A DNA stretch of 32,971 nt. It comes from Chloroflexota bacterium (lineage in GTDB: Bacteria > Chloroflexota > JAHJIN01). This document shows, piece by piece, positions 17,555-25,825 of this stretch. Location of the stretch: NCBI GenBank assembly GCA_018823415.1, contig JAHJIN010000362.1, positions 1-32,971 on the forward strand, read 5' to 3'. Position 1 is the stretch's first letter. Every line of letters starts with the position of its first letter. The notes beneath the pieces were generated by a model. That model searched no databases. It saw only the letters and a list, made by a program, of their open reading frames with translations, and was not told where the DNA came from. A program made the position numbers and the translations under genes.

Positions 17555-20023
17555 ATGAAGACACAGTTTTACACCCCGAAAAAGCGAAGCAGTGTTATGT
17601 TTTTGATAGCGTCTTTGCTATTTGTTACGTCTTTGGCTTGCAGCCTAGGTGTTGGTGGTCCCACATCTACCCTGACATCTGTTATTCCAGAGCCAACCCT
17701 CGCGTCCACCCCGCAGCCTGGTACATGGAAAGCCACAGCAGAGTTTGGCGAATTTACTTTTGTTGTGAATTCAAAAGGCACCGGAGTAAATGCATATAAT
17801 TTCGGCGGGATTAGAATTACGACCAATGATGATAGCGGCTATCCAATAAAAGATTCGAAATTCGGGTCTATGCTTGATTTTATTCGGATCGAAGGCGAGT
17901 TTGACAGTAGCACAACCGCATCTGGTACATGGGAATATCTTAAAAAGAGTGGATCAGGCACATGGACAGCAATTAGGGATGGGGCTTCGACTGCTGAAAC
18001 GCATATTTCCTCGCCAACCTCGACACCCCGGGCGATTCCCTCTGGAACAGGTTTACCAGTCACATTACCTACATCAGAACCGTCTCAAACACCGGTACAA
18101 ATGCCCACTGCTGTACCCACAAGCGCCCCTAGGGCTGGCTGGCTGCGACGAGCTAATATGCCAACGGCCAGACAGAATCCTGGCGTAGCAGCATTGAACG
18201 GCAAAGTACATGTCGTGGGTGGATGGACAGACACGGCTGTGGCAACCCACGAGGTTTACGACCCGCAAAGTGACAGTTGGCAGTCTTTACCAGCTCTGCC
18301 CATTCCCCGAAGCGACCTAATGTTGGCCGCAGTAGGCGGCAAGCTATACGCCATCGGGGGCTATAATCCCTCTTTGGACGGGGCAGTCGCGTTAAACCAT
18401 GTGTATGACCCAGTGGCAAACACCTGGAGTACTGCTACTTCGGCAATTACCCCCGCCAGCGGTGCTGGCGTGGCTGTTGTAAACGATACCATCTACATCA
18501 TCGGCGGTTGGGACAACACGGTCGAGAGCGCGGTTGTCCAAAGCTACAATACGGTTAGTGATAGCTGGACAGTCAGAGCATCCATGCCTACGGCCCGGAG
18601 CGAGTTAGGAGCAGCGGCTCTGAATGGGTTAGTCTATGCTGTTGGGGGTAGCATCTCCGGGACGCTAGCAGCAAATGTCGTTGAAGTCTACAATCCAGCT
18701 ACTAACAGCTGGAGCAGTGCTGCACCTTTGCCAAAGAGCCGGACTGCATTAGCGGTGACCGCCGGCGAAGGTAAGCTCTACGCCATTGGAGGGGGTAACG
18801 TTTGGTCAGGAGGTAGCCCACAAAGCACCACATTTGTCTATGAACCAGCAACCAACTCGTGGTCAACGATTGCTCCTATGCTGACAGCACGTTGGTGTTG
18901 CGGAGCTGCCACGATTAATGGCCTTGTCTATGTCATAGGCGGTATTGATGGAACGGGTAATAATAGTGCCGCGAATGAAGCCTTCGCTCTTGTTCCCCTA
19001 ACAACTACGCCGATAGCTTTTGCACCGACTTTTTCGCCAGTAAGAGCTACCTCAACGCTCGACAGCACTCCTGAACCATCTGCCACGTCAAGGCTTGTTA
19101 GAAGCTCTATCTCTCAGCAAAATCCCAAGAGATACAGAGTCGAATTTTCTGCCACAATCAAGAACGAAGGCTTTACGCTAAACAAGCTTCTCGTATATCA
19201 GCCACGTCCTATAGCTTGGGATGGTCAACAGGATATTAATGTCGAAACGGTTTCCCCTGTCCCGGCTAAGCAGGGTGAGGATCCTGTTTTTGGAAATGGC
19301 CTATATTATTGGAATATAGAACAAGAAATGCCGAGGATTGGCGAGTCACTTCAATTCAGAATTATTTTCACCTATACTGCCTACGAGATAATTGCGAAAA
19401 TTAATCCAAACGATCTTCAGCCATATGACACCCATAGCCCACTCTATAAGCTTTACACTCGCCCCGAACGCTTTATCGAATCTACTGATCCACAAATTGT
19501 CGAGATCGCCGATCAAGTTGCATCGGGCGAAGAGAATCCTTTTTTGTTGGCCCAAAAATACTACAACTATGTAGTTGAGACAGCCCATTATCGACTTGTG
19601 GGAAAGGGATTGTTGGGTGCCAAGGCTTTACTTACCAATGGCGAGGGTGAGTGTGGAGACTATGCAGCCCTATTTATCGCTCTATCTAGAGCGAAAGGCA
19701 TACCGGCAAGGTCTGTCGTTGGTTATTGGGCCATTACTGGCATAGAGCAAACGCATGTGTGGGCAGAATTTTATCTTGAAGGAATCGGTTGGATACCTGT
19801 AGACCCTACCGTTGGTCAACAATCAAGTAGTAACAAAAATTACTATTTTGGTCGTATGGACAATCAGCGGGTAATCTTACAAAAAGGCTTCAACTTCCCG
19901 ATGGATCCGCCGGCACCTGATAATTATTTGGCTCCTTTAATGCAGGGACCAGCTTGGTGGTTTTGGGGCGATGGAGATGGCGATAAAATGAGTCTTGAAG
20001 TAACCGGCTGGAACGTCCAGTAA
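17555..20023 (+). CDS. Lipoprotein with Kelch repeats and a transglutaminase-like domain
   Basis: This exported lipoprotein has 822 residues. The basic N-terminus (KKRSS), a hydrophobic stretch and the lipobox SLACS predict lipidation. A beta-rich domain lies at about 50-135, then a Pro/Ser/Thr linker. Five Kelch-like repeats follow (about 18150-19000), with recurring YAIGG/VVGG and YDP..NSW units. A second linker comes next, then a transglutaminase-like cysteine protease fold with plausible triad C700 (GECGDYAALF), H734 (THVWAEF) and D750 (PVDPTVG). ATG 17555 gives the best signal sequence; ATG 17531 is possible and the RBS is weak. Base composition is clearly AT-richer and codon use differs from the neighbours, suggesting transfer from another lineage. 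It probably acts at the cell surface; its target is unknown. Confidence 0.88.
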   Translation: MKTQFYTPKKRSSVMFLIASLLFVTSLACSLGVGGPTSTLTSVIPEPTLASTPQPGTWKATAEFGEFTFVVNSKGTGVNAYNFGGIRITTNDDSGYPIKDSKFGSMLDFIRIEGEFDSSTTASGTWEYLKKSGSGTWTAIRDGASTAETHISSPTSTPRAIPSGTGLPVTLPTSEPSQTPVQMPTAVPTSAPRAGWLRRANMPTARQNPGVAALNGKVHVVGGWTDTAVATHEVYDPQSDSWQSLPALPIPRSDLMLAAVGGKLYAIGGYNPSLDGAVALNHVYDPVANTWSTATSAITPASGAGVAVVNDTIYIIGGWDNTVESAVVQSYNTVSDSWTVRASMPTARSELGAAALNGLVYAVGGSISGTLAANVVEVYNPATNSWSSAAPLPKSRTALAVTAGEGKLYAIGGGNVWSGGSPQSTTFVYEPATNSWSTIAPMLTARWCCGAATINGLVYVIGGIDGTGNNSAANEAFALVPLTTTPIAFAPTFSPVRATSTLDSTPEPSATSRLVRSSISQQNPKRYRVEFSATIKNEGFTLNKLLVYQPRPIAWDGQQDINVETVSPVPAKQGEDPVFGNGLYYWNIEQEMPRIGESLQFRIIFTYTAYEIIAKINPNDLQPYDTHSPLYKLYTRPERFIESTDPQIVEIADQVASGEENPFLLAQKYYNYVVETAHYRLVGKGLLGAKALLTNGEGECGDYAALFIALSRAKGIPARSVVGYWAITGIEQTHVWAEFYLEGIGWIPVDPTVGQQSSSNKNYYFGRMDNQRVILQKGFNFPMDPPAPDNYLAPLMQGPAWWFWGDGDGDKMSLEVTGWNVQ

Positions 20024-20103
20024 ACCCCGCTTCAACGCCTGCACCAACAAACGCGGTTGAAACTAATCTTTCTCAGTATCAGCCGACGACAACCAAGCTC
20101 GGT

Positions 20104-20301
20104 TATGGAAAGTATTCTGTAGGACTGATCTTTACGCCGCTAGCGCTAGGGTCCTGGGTGGCGATTGCTTGCCCTGTGTCTTTGATACTCGTCATTGCGA
20201 CCAGGTTACTGGAGGAAGAGAAATATCTCGTAACCAACTTGAGCGACTATGAGGCGTATCGTCAGAAAGTGCGTTACCGTCTCGTGCCCTTCATTTGGTA
20301 G
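20104..20301 (+). pseudogene. 3' fragment of an isoprenylcysteine carboxyl methyltransferase-like (ICMT/PEMT) gene
   Basis: In the frame ending at TAG 20299-20301 the sequence reads FTPLALGSW, then a hydrophobic helix, then RLLEEEKYL, LSDYEAYRQKV and RYRLVPFIW. This is the conserved C-terminus of ICMT-family membrane methyltransferases (glutamate pair, E-Y-x-x-Y-x-x-x-V-R-Y-R-x-x-P). No start codon or upstream ICMT helices exist; reading backwards, the frame runs into the end of the lipoprotein gene and stops at 19996. Only about 65 of roughly 200 residues remain, so it is a truncated remnant. The break lies near 20100. Confidence 0.7.
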
Positions 20302-20336
20302 AGCTATGAACTAGGGCACGCCCAACCCCGAGCTGC

Positions 20337-20360
20337 AGCCGACTCGCTTCGCGAGTGGCT
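20337..20360 (+). terminator. Hairpin after the ICMT remnant
   Basis: AGCC-(G)-ACTCGC-TTC-GCGAGT-GGCT forms a 10-base-pair stem with one bulged G and a 3-base loop. It lies 36 bases after the ICMT remnant stop and 50 bases before the GNAT gene. No T-run follows, so termination is plausible but not certain. Confidence 0.4.
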
Positions 20361-20410
20361 GAACACGACCGTTGAGGTACTGGATCAACATGCGCGTTAC
20401 GGAGCAACAT

Positions 20411-20899
20411 ATGGATTCTCCAGACGAGACCCCGACCCTGCCAACCGTCCCCGGTCTCACCTGGCGTTCACTCCAGCCTGCCGATATCGGGGCGATTACG
20501 ACCCTCGCGACCACGTGTCTGGCAGCGGATGGGGGCCTCCCACTGGGGGCTACGGATGCTTATGTCCAGGAGCACTATTTGCCCACGCAGCCCGGGTCAT
20601 CCATTGGCGCTTTTCAGATGGACGGACGGCTGGTCGCGTGTGCGGCGGTACAGACGACCCCTGCACCGGAAGAGTACCGGGCCATCATCGTGGGGCAGGT
20701 TCACCCGGCCTCCCGCGGGCAGGGGTTGGGGACCTTTTTGCTCCGGTGGAGCAGCGCGCAGGCCGGCCGGCTCCTCGCGGCGTGCCCTCCAGATCGGCCG
20801 CACCTTCTGCGGCTTACCACCGAATCGCTCACCGAATCGGCGGCGCGCCTTTTCGAGCGACACGGGTTTACGCAACAATTCGCAGAAGACGTGATGTAG
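20411..20899 (+). CDS. GNAT acetyltransferase, N-terminal half of an interrupted tandem-GNAT gene
   Basis: This 162-residue frame holds one GNAT fold: LTWRSLQPADIGAITTLA opens it, and the acetyl-CoA motif A is VHPASRGQGLGTFLL (RGQGLG pyrophosphate loop). The C-terminal LFERHGFTQQF is the usual GNAT end strand. ATG 20411 has GGAG six bases upstream; ATG 20390 is an alternative. The frame stops at TAG 20897-20899, but the same frame continues straight into a second GNAT domain. The residues around the stop (EDVM, stop, RDLDTPLPDVPLP) match the normal linker of two-domain GNAT proteins. As it stands it might still fold as a single-domain enzyme of unknown substrate. Confidence 0.75.
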   Translation: MDSPDETPTLPTVPGLTWRSLQPADIGAITTLATTCLAADGGLPLGATDAYVQEHYLPTQPGSSIGAFQMDGRLVACAAVQTTPAPEEYRAIIVGQVHPASRGQGLGTFLLRWSSAQAGRLLAACPPDRPHLLRLTTESLTESAARLFERHGFTQQFAEDVM

Positions 20900-21373
20900 C
20901 GCGATCTGGATACCCCCCTCCCGGACGTTCCGCTCCCGTCTGGTATCAGGTTTGCGACATGGGTACCGGGATTGGCCGACCAGTTCTTTGCCGTTTACCA
21001 AGCAGCCTTTCGGGAGCGGCAGCGGCCGGGCTATCCCGGCTGGAGTCAGGAGGAATGGATAGCTTGGTTGGGAACGGACGACGACGATTTTCGCCCCGAG
21101 TTGTCCTTGCTGGCCTCTCATGATGACCTCCCGGTCGGGTTCATTACCTGCGCCGACCGGTGGATTATCCAGATGGGCGTCCGACCAGAGTGGCGCGAGC
21201 GGGGTATCGGATCGGCGCTCTTGACGAAAGTGTTGGGGTGCTTTCGGGCAGCGGGCGGAGACCAGGTGCTGCTCGACGTCAACGTGAACAATCCCCGCGC
21301 CGCGCGGGTGTATACGCGGCTCGGCTTTGAACGAGTCGGACGACGAGCGCGTTATGTGCGGGCACTGCATTGA
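20900..21373 (+). pseudogene. Second GNAT domain separated from the first by an in-frame TAG
   Basis: From 20900 the frame encodes RDLDTPLPDVPLPSGIRF, then a full GNAT domain with motif A MGVRPEWRERGIGSALL and end strand YTRLGFERVGRR. No ATG or GTG with an RBS precedes the domain; the first usable start is a TTG at 20972, which would delete the first beta strand. That argues that this was once the second half of one 320-residue protein. Read-through of the TAG, a recent nonsense mutation or a sequencing error would all give this picture. mvhD follows 23 bases later. Confidence 0.65.
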
Positions 21374-21396
21374 CAGCCCCAAAGGAGAGAGCATTC

Positions 21397-21825
21397 ATGA
21401 CCGAAGCCGAATTCGAACCCCGGATCATCGCGTTCCTGTGCAACTGGTGCACGTACACCGGCGCAGACCTGGCCGGCACGGCGCGGATGCAGTACCCGCC
21501 CAACATCCGCATCATCCGGCTGATGTGCACCGGTGGCCTGGACCCGGTCTATGTCTCCAAGGCCCTGTTGGAGGGCGCCGACGGCGTGCTCGTCGGCGGG
21601 TGCCACCCCGGCGACTGCCACTATCAGAACGGCAACTACAAGGCCCGGCGGCGGTTCGCCATCCTCCAGAGCATCCTGGAACAGATGGGCTTTGACCCGG
21701 ACCGTGTCTGGCTGCGCTGGATCAGCGCCAGCGAGGGCCAGTATTTTGCCAACACCGTGACCGAGATGGTGGCAGCGCTGAAGGAAAAAGGGCCAAACCC
21801 GCTAAAAGGTGTCGGAGCGATATGA
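21397..21825 (+). CDS. mvhD: MvhD-like [2Fe-2S] electron-transfer subunit
   Basis: This 142-residue protein belongs to the hydrogenase iron-sulfur subunit / MvhD family. Conserved cysteines are C15 and C18 (FLCNWCTYTGADLAG), C44 (MCTGGLDP), and C69 and C74 (GCHPGDCHY), ligands for a [2Fe-2S] cluster. In Hdr complexes MvhD docks on HdrA and delivers electrons from hydrogenase, formate dehydrogenase or another donor module. Here the gene leads directly into an FrhB-like and an HdrA-GltD gene, and no hydrogenase subunit is visible, so the donor is probably one of those flavoproteins (inference). The start ATG 21397 has AAAGGAGA ten bases upstream. Confidence 0.93.
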   Translation: MTEAEFEPRIIAFLCNWCTYTGADLAGTARMQYPPNIRIIRLMCTGGLDPVYVSKALLEGADGVLVGGCHPGDCHYQNGNYKARRRFAILQSILEQMGFDPDRVWLRWISASEGQYFANTVTEMVAALKEKGPNPLKGVGAI

Positions 21826-21886
21826 TATTGCGGATTGCGGGGTGCTTTCCGCTCCACGCTCTCCGCCCTACGAACTGCGAGGTTGC

Positions 21887-23032
21887 ATGATGATTGAAAC
21901 CACAATTGACGCGCCAGATGGTGCACTGAAGGCGATCCAGGACGTGCTGCGCGATCTGCTGGAAAAAGACGTGGTGGACGCACTGCTGGTGCCCATGACC
22001 ATGCCGGCCGGGAACGGTTCCGGTGAGCACGGTCGAACCGTAGCACCCATGCTGGTGACGGACCCGGCGGCGCTTGCGCAGGCCAACCCGCTGGCCCCGG
22101 TGCTGCCGATCAACGCGGCCCGGGCCGTGGCTAACCTGACGGCGACGGAGCACCGGGAGCGGCTGGCCGTGGTGCTCCGGCCCTGTGAGATCCGGGCGCT
22201 GGTAGAGCTAACCAAGTTCCAGCAGGCCAACCTGGACGACGTCCTCATCGTCGGGGTGGACTGCCTGGGCACCTACCGCGTGGCCGACTATCAGCAACTC
22301 GGCCCGGCGGCGGCGGACGATCTGCTGGCCGGGGCCGCGGCTGGAGACCCCCAGTCGCACGAAGGGTTCCAATTCCGCGCCGCCTGCCAGATGTGCGAGC
22401 AGCCCATCCCGGCCGGCGACCACGTGGCCCTGACCGTCGGGCTGGTGGGCGTGACGCCGGGCCAGGTCTACCTCAAGGCGCGGGACGATCTGGCCCAGAC
22501 CCTGGACCTGTCCGCCGGCGACATGCCGCCGGGCCGGGCCGCCGCCATCGAAAAACTGGTCACGGCGCGGACCCAGGCGCGGGACGCTGTTTGGGCCGAG
22601 TTCCGGGGCCGGGTCAACAGCATGGACGCGCTGCTGGCCGAGTTCGCAACCTGTATCCGCTGCCACAACTGCATGATCAACTGCCCCATCTGCTACTGCA
22701 AAGAGTGCATCTTTCGCACGGCCACGTTCGACCACGAGTCACAGCTTTATTACCAGTGGGCCGAACGCAAGGGCGCGGTGCGGCTGCTCTCGGACACGCT
22801 GCTGTTCCACCTGACCCGGCTGAACCACATGGTCACCAGTTGCGTGGGTTGCGGGATGTGCACGGAGGCATGCCCGGCCGACATCCCGGTGGGCACCGTG
22901 TTCCGGTCCGTGGGCGAGAAGGTGCAGGCACTCTTTGACTATCACCCCGGTCGCAGCCTGGACGAGGCGGCGCCGGTGCAGGAATTTCGTGAAGACGAGT
23001 TGACCGCGTTGGGCGAGAGGCCCCATTCGTGA
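21887..23032 (+). CDS. FrhB/FdhB-like iron-sulfur flavoprotein
   Basis: This 381-residue protein belongs to the coenzyme F420 hydrogenase/dehydrogenase beta-subunit family. The first ~130 residues contain VLRPCEIRALVEL and VGVDCLGTYR, the family pattern around the flavin and Fe-S site. Two ferredoxin motifs follow: CIRCHNCMINCP, immediately extended by ICYCKECIF, and CVGCGMCTEACPADIPVG. The added CxCxxC segment may bind a further cluster. Relatives use F420, NAD(P)H or ferredoxin; F420 use cannot be assumed here. ATG 21887 (or 21890) follows GCGAGG; the frame is open up to 21809 only by overlapping mvhD. Position between mvhD and hdrA suggests it is an electron entry or exit module of the Hdr complex. 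Confidence 0.87.
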   Translation: MMIETTIDAPDGALKAIQDVLRDLLEKDVVDALLVPMTMPAGNGSGEHGRTVAPMLVTDPAALAQANPLAPVLPINAARAVANLTATEHRERLAVVLRPCEIRALVELTKFQQANLDDVLIVGVDCLGTYRVADYQQLGPAAADDLLAGAAAGDPQSHEGFQFRAACQMCEQPIPAGDHVALTVGLVGVTPGQVYLKARDDLAQTLDLSAGDMPPGRAAAIEKLVTARTQARDAVWAEFRGRVNSMDALLAEFATCIRCHNCMINCPICYCKECIFRTATFDHESQLYYQWAERKGAVRLLSDTLLFHLTRLNHMVTSCVGCGMCTEACPADIPVGTVFRSVGEKVQALFDYHPGRSLDEAAPVQEFREDELTALGERPHS

Positions 23033-23054
23033 AACGTATAGCACGGAGAGAAAC

Positions 23055-25793
23055 ATGACCGAGGGGACGAAACCACCAGCGGCATTGGTCATCGGCGCCG
23101 GCATCGCCGGCATCCAGGCCGCGTTGGACATCGCCGACGCCGGGTTCCAGGTGTACCTGGTGGAGCGCGAGCCCAGTGTGGGCGGGCACATGTCGCAATT
23201 GGACAAGACCTTTCCCACCCTGGACTGCTCGGCCTGCATCTTGACCCCGAAAATGGTGGACGTGGCCCGGCACCCCAACATCGAACTGATGACCTATGCC
23301 GAGGTGCTGGACGTGGCCGGCGATACCGGGACCTTTCGAGCGCGGGTGCTCAAAAAGGCCCGCTACGTGGACCTCGCCAAGTGCACCGGCTGTGACGACT
23401 GCACCAAGGTCTGCCCGGTGGCCGTTCCCAGCGAGTTCAACCTGGAGCTTTCCGACCGCCGTGCCATCTATGTCCCCTTTCCCCAGGCCGTGCCCAACAA
23501 GTACACCATCGACAAGCGCGGCTGGCCGCCCTGCAAAGACGCCTGCCCGGCCCACATCGACGTCCAGGGCTATGTGGCCCTCATTGGCCAGGAAAAGTTT
23601 GCCGAGTCGCTGGCCCTCATCCGGCGCACCATCCCGTTCCCCGGCGTCATCGGCCGGGTGTGTAACCACCCCTGCGAAACAGCCTGCAATCGGGACGAGT
23701 TCGACCAGTCCATCGCCATCTGCGCGCTCAAACGCTTTGTCGCCGACGTGGAAGGCGAGCCCGCGCCATTGCCGGCCATCGAGACTCACCGCGACCAGAC
23801 CGTGGCCATCGTCGGCGCCGGCCCGGCCGGCCTCACCGCCGCCCACGACCTGGCGCTCCTGGGTTATGGCGTCACCGTCTACGAGGCGCTGCCGGTGGCC
23901 GGCGGAATGCTGGCCGTGGGCATCCCCGAATATCGCCTGCCCCGTGACGTGCTCAATCGCGAGATTGCCCGCATCGAGGCGCTGGGGGTGGAAATCCGGC
24001 TAAACACGCCGGTCGGAGGTGCTGGTGGGCCATCGCTGGCCGATCTGCGCCGCGACCATGACGCCGTATTCGTCGGCGTGGGCGCGCACCAGGAACGCGA
24101 GCTGGATGTCCAGGAAACCGGCCCGGTGCGCGTGGTGCCGGGCGCGGTCTTTTTGCGAGAGCTGAACCTGGGACGACCGATGGCCGTGGGCCGGCGGGTG
24201 GCCGTCGTCGGCGGGGGGAACGTGGCTATCGACGCGGCCCGATCGGCACTGCGCCTGGGGGCCGAATCGGTGACCGTCGTCTATCGCCGATCCCGGGCCG
24301 AAATGCCGGCCAGCGCGTGGGAGATCGAGGACGCGGAGGAAGAAGGCGTGCGAATTCTCTTCCTGGCGAACCCGGTCTGTACCCTCGACGAGGGCGAGAG
24401 CGGCGGCTTGCAGTGTGTGCAGATGGAGCTGGGCGCGCCTGACGCCAGCGGCCGCCGCCAGCCCATTCCCATCCCCGATTCCGACTTTGCGCTGGATGTG
24501 GACATGGTCATCCCGGCCATCGGCCAGGTGCCCGATCTGGGGTTCATGGCCGAGGAGGGGGAGCTGCCGGTTGCCCGCCGGGGCACCCTGACTGCCGACC
24601 CGGACACGCTGGCGACCGCGGTGCCGGGCGTCTTTGCCGGGGGTGACGCCGTCACCGGGCCGGCCACGGCCATCGAGGCCATTGCTGCCGGCAGCCGGGC
24701 CGCCCGGAACATCCACCGCTATCTGCAAGGAGAAGAGTTGGCCGGGCCGGCGGTCGGCTTGCCGGTGGTGCCCTTGGCAGACGTGGACCTGCGGCGCGCG
24801 CGCAAGCAGGCGCGAGCGGTCATGCCCAAGCTGGCACTCGATACTCGGGCTGCCGCCGTCACCGCAGGTGACGCATTCACCGAGGTGGAGCTGGGCTTGA
24901 ACGAGGAACAGGCGGTGGCCGAAGCCCTACGGTGCCTCAACTGCGGCGTCTGCTCCGAGTGCCGCCAGTGCGAGGTCGCCTGCCAGCCCGGTGCCATCAA
25001 CCACGACATGCGCGATGAGATGGTGGACCTGGACGTGGGCACCGTCGTCGTTGCCACCGGCTTTGATCCCTTTAACGCGCAGCGCAAGCCCGAGTTTGGC
25101 TACGGGCGCTATCCCAACGTGATCTCGGGCTTACAATTCGAGCGGCTGGCCTCGGCTTCCGGCCCTACGGCTGGCAAGATCAAGCTCAACGGCAAGGAAC
25201 CGCAAGAGATCGTGTTCATCCACTGCGTGGGCTCCCGGGACAAACAGTGCGACGCCCCCTACTGCTCGCGCATCTGCTGCATGTACACCGCCAAGCAGGC
25301 CCACCTGGCCCACGACAAGGTGCCCGGTGCCAAGATCACGGTGTTCTACATGGACGTGCGGGCCTTTGGCAAGGGCTTTGAAGAGTTCTACGACCGGGTG
25401 CGCGGCGAGGGGATCACCTATCGGCGCGGCAACCCCTCCGAAATCTACAAACGCGGCGACAAGCTCGTCGTCCGGGCCGAGGACACGCTGCTGGGCCGGA
25501 CGGTGGAGGTGCCGGCCGATCTGGTGGTGCTGGCTACTGGCGTGCAGCCCCGGGCCGACGCCGGCCAGGTGGCCGAGATGCTGGGGCTGGCGCGCTCCGA
25601 GGACGGCTTTTTCACCGAGGCGCACCCGGAACTGCGCCCGGTGGATACGCAGCGGCCCGGCGTGTTTCTGGCCGGCACCTGCCAGGCTCCCAAGGATATC
25701 CCAGACACCGTGGCCCAGGCCAAGGCCGCCGCGGCCCGGGCCATCGTGACGCTGTCCCGGCTGCGGCGGGAGACTAGACCGGATCCGGAATGA
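23055..25793 (+). CDS. hdrA: HdrA with an embedded GltD/NfnB-like NAD(P)H dehydrogenase module
   Basis: This is a 912-residue flavoprotein. Residues 1-155 are the start of an HdrA core: FAD motif GAGIAG (14-19), intact DCSACILTPKM, and a 4Fe-4S site from C110 (CTGCDDCTKVCP). A complete GltD-like unit is spliced in at about 156-600: PPCKDACPAHIDV (C160), CNHPCETACN (C203), FAD motif VAIVGAGPAGL (about 250), the NAD(P)-binding VAVVGGGNVAIDAAR (about 382) and AGGDAVTGPATAIEAI. HdrA then resumes with CLNCGVCSECRQCEVACQPGAI (from C627), [19 protein letters not shown] and AGTCQAPKDIPDTVAQAKA. It lacks both the canonical N-terminal domain and the C-terminal ferredoxin pair. The inserted unit should oxidise or reduce NAD(P)H and pass electrons to the bifurcating flavin. 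ATG 23055 follows GGAGAG. Its end overlaps an unused ATG of the next frame. Confidence 0.92.
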   Translation: MTEGTKPPAALVIGAGIAGIQAALDIADAGFQVYLVEREPSVGGHMSQLDKTFPTLDCSACILTPKMVDVARHPNIELMTYAEVLDVAGDTGTFRARVLKKARYVDLAKCTGCDDCTKVCPVAVPSEFNLELSDRRAIYVPFPQAVPNKYTIDKRGWPPCKDACPAHIDVQGYVALIGQEKFAESLALIRRTIPFPGVIGRVCNHPCETACNRDEFDQSIAICALKRFVADVEGEPAPLPAIETHRDQTVAIVGAGPAGLTAAHDLALLGYGVTVYEALPVAGGMLAVGIPEYRLPRDVLNREIARIEALGVEIRLNTPVGGAGGPSLADLRRDHDAVFVGVGAHQERELDVQETGPVRVVPGAVFLRELNLGRPMAVGRRVAVVGGGNVAIDAARSALRLGAESVTVVYRRSRAEMPASAWEIEDAEEEGVRILFLANPVCTLDEGESGGLQCVQMELGAPDASGRRQPIPIPDSDFALDVDMVIPAIGQVPDLGFMAEEGELPVARRGTLTADPDTLATAVPGVFAGGDAVTGPATAIEAIAAGSRAARNIHRYLQGEELAGPAVGLPVVPLADVDLRRARKQARAVMPKLALDTRAAAVTAGDAFTEVELGLNEEQAVAEALRCLNCGVCSECRQCEVACQPGAINHDMRDEMVDLDVGTVVVATGFDPFNAQRKPEFGYGRYPNVISGLQFERLASASGPTAGKIKLNGKEPQEIVFIHCVGSRDKQCDAPYCSRICCMYTAKQAHLAHDKVPGAKITVFYMDVRAFGKGFEEFYDRVRGEGITYRRGNPSEIYKRGDKLVVRAEDTLLGRTVEVPADLVVLATGVQPRADAGQVAEMLGLARSEDGFFTEAHPELRPVDTQRPGVFLAGTCQAPKDIPDTVAQAKAAAARAIVTLSRLRRETRPDPE

Positions 25794-25825
25794 AACGAAA
25801 CCAAGAAACCCGAGGAGGTACGGAC

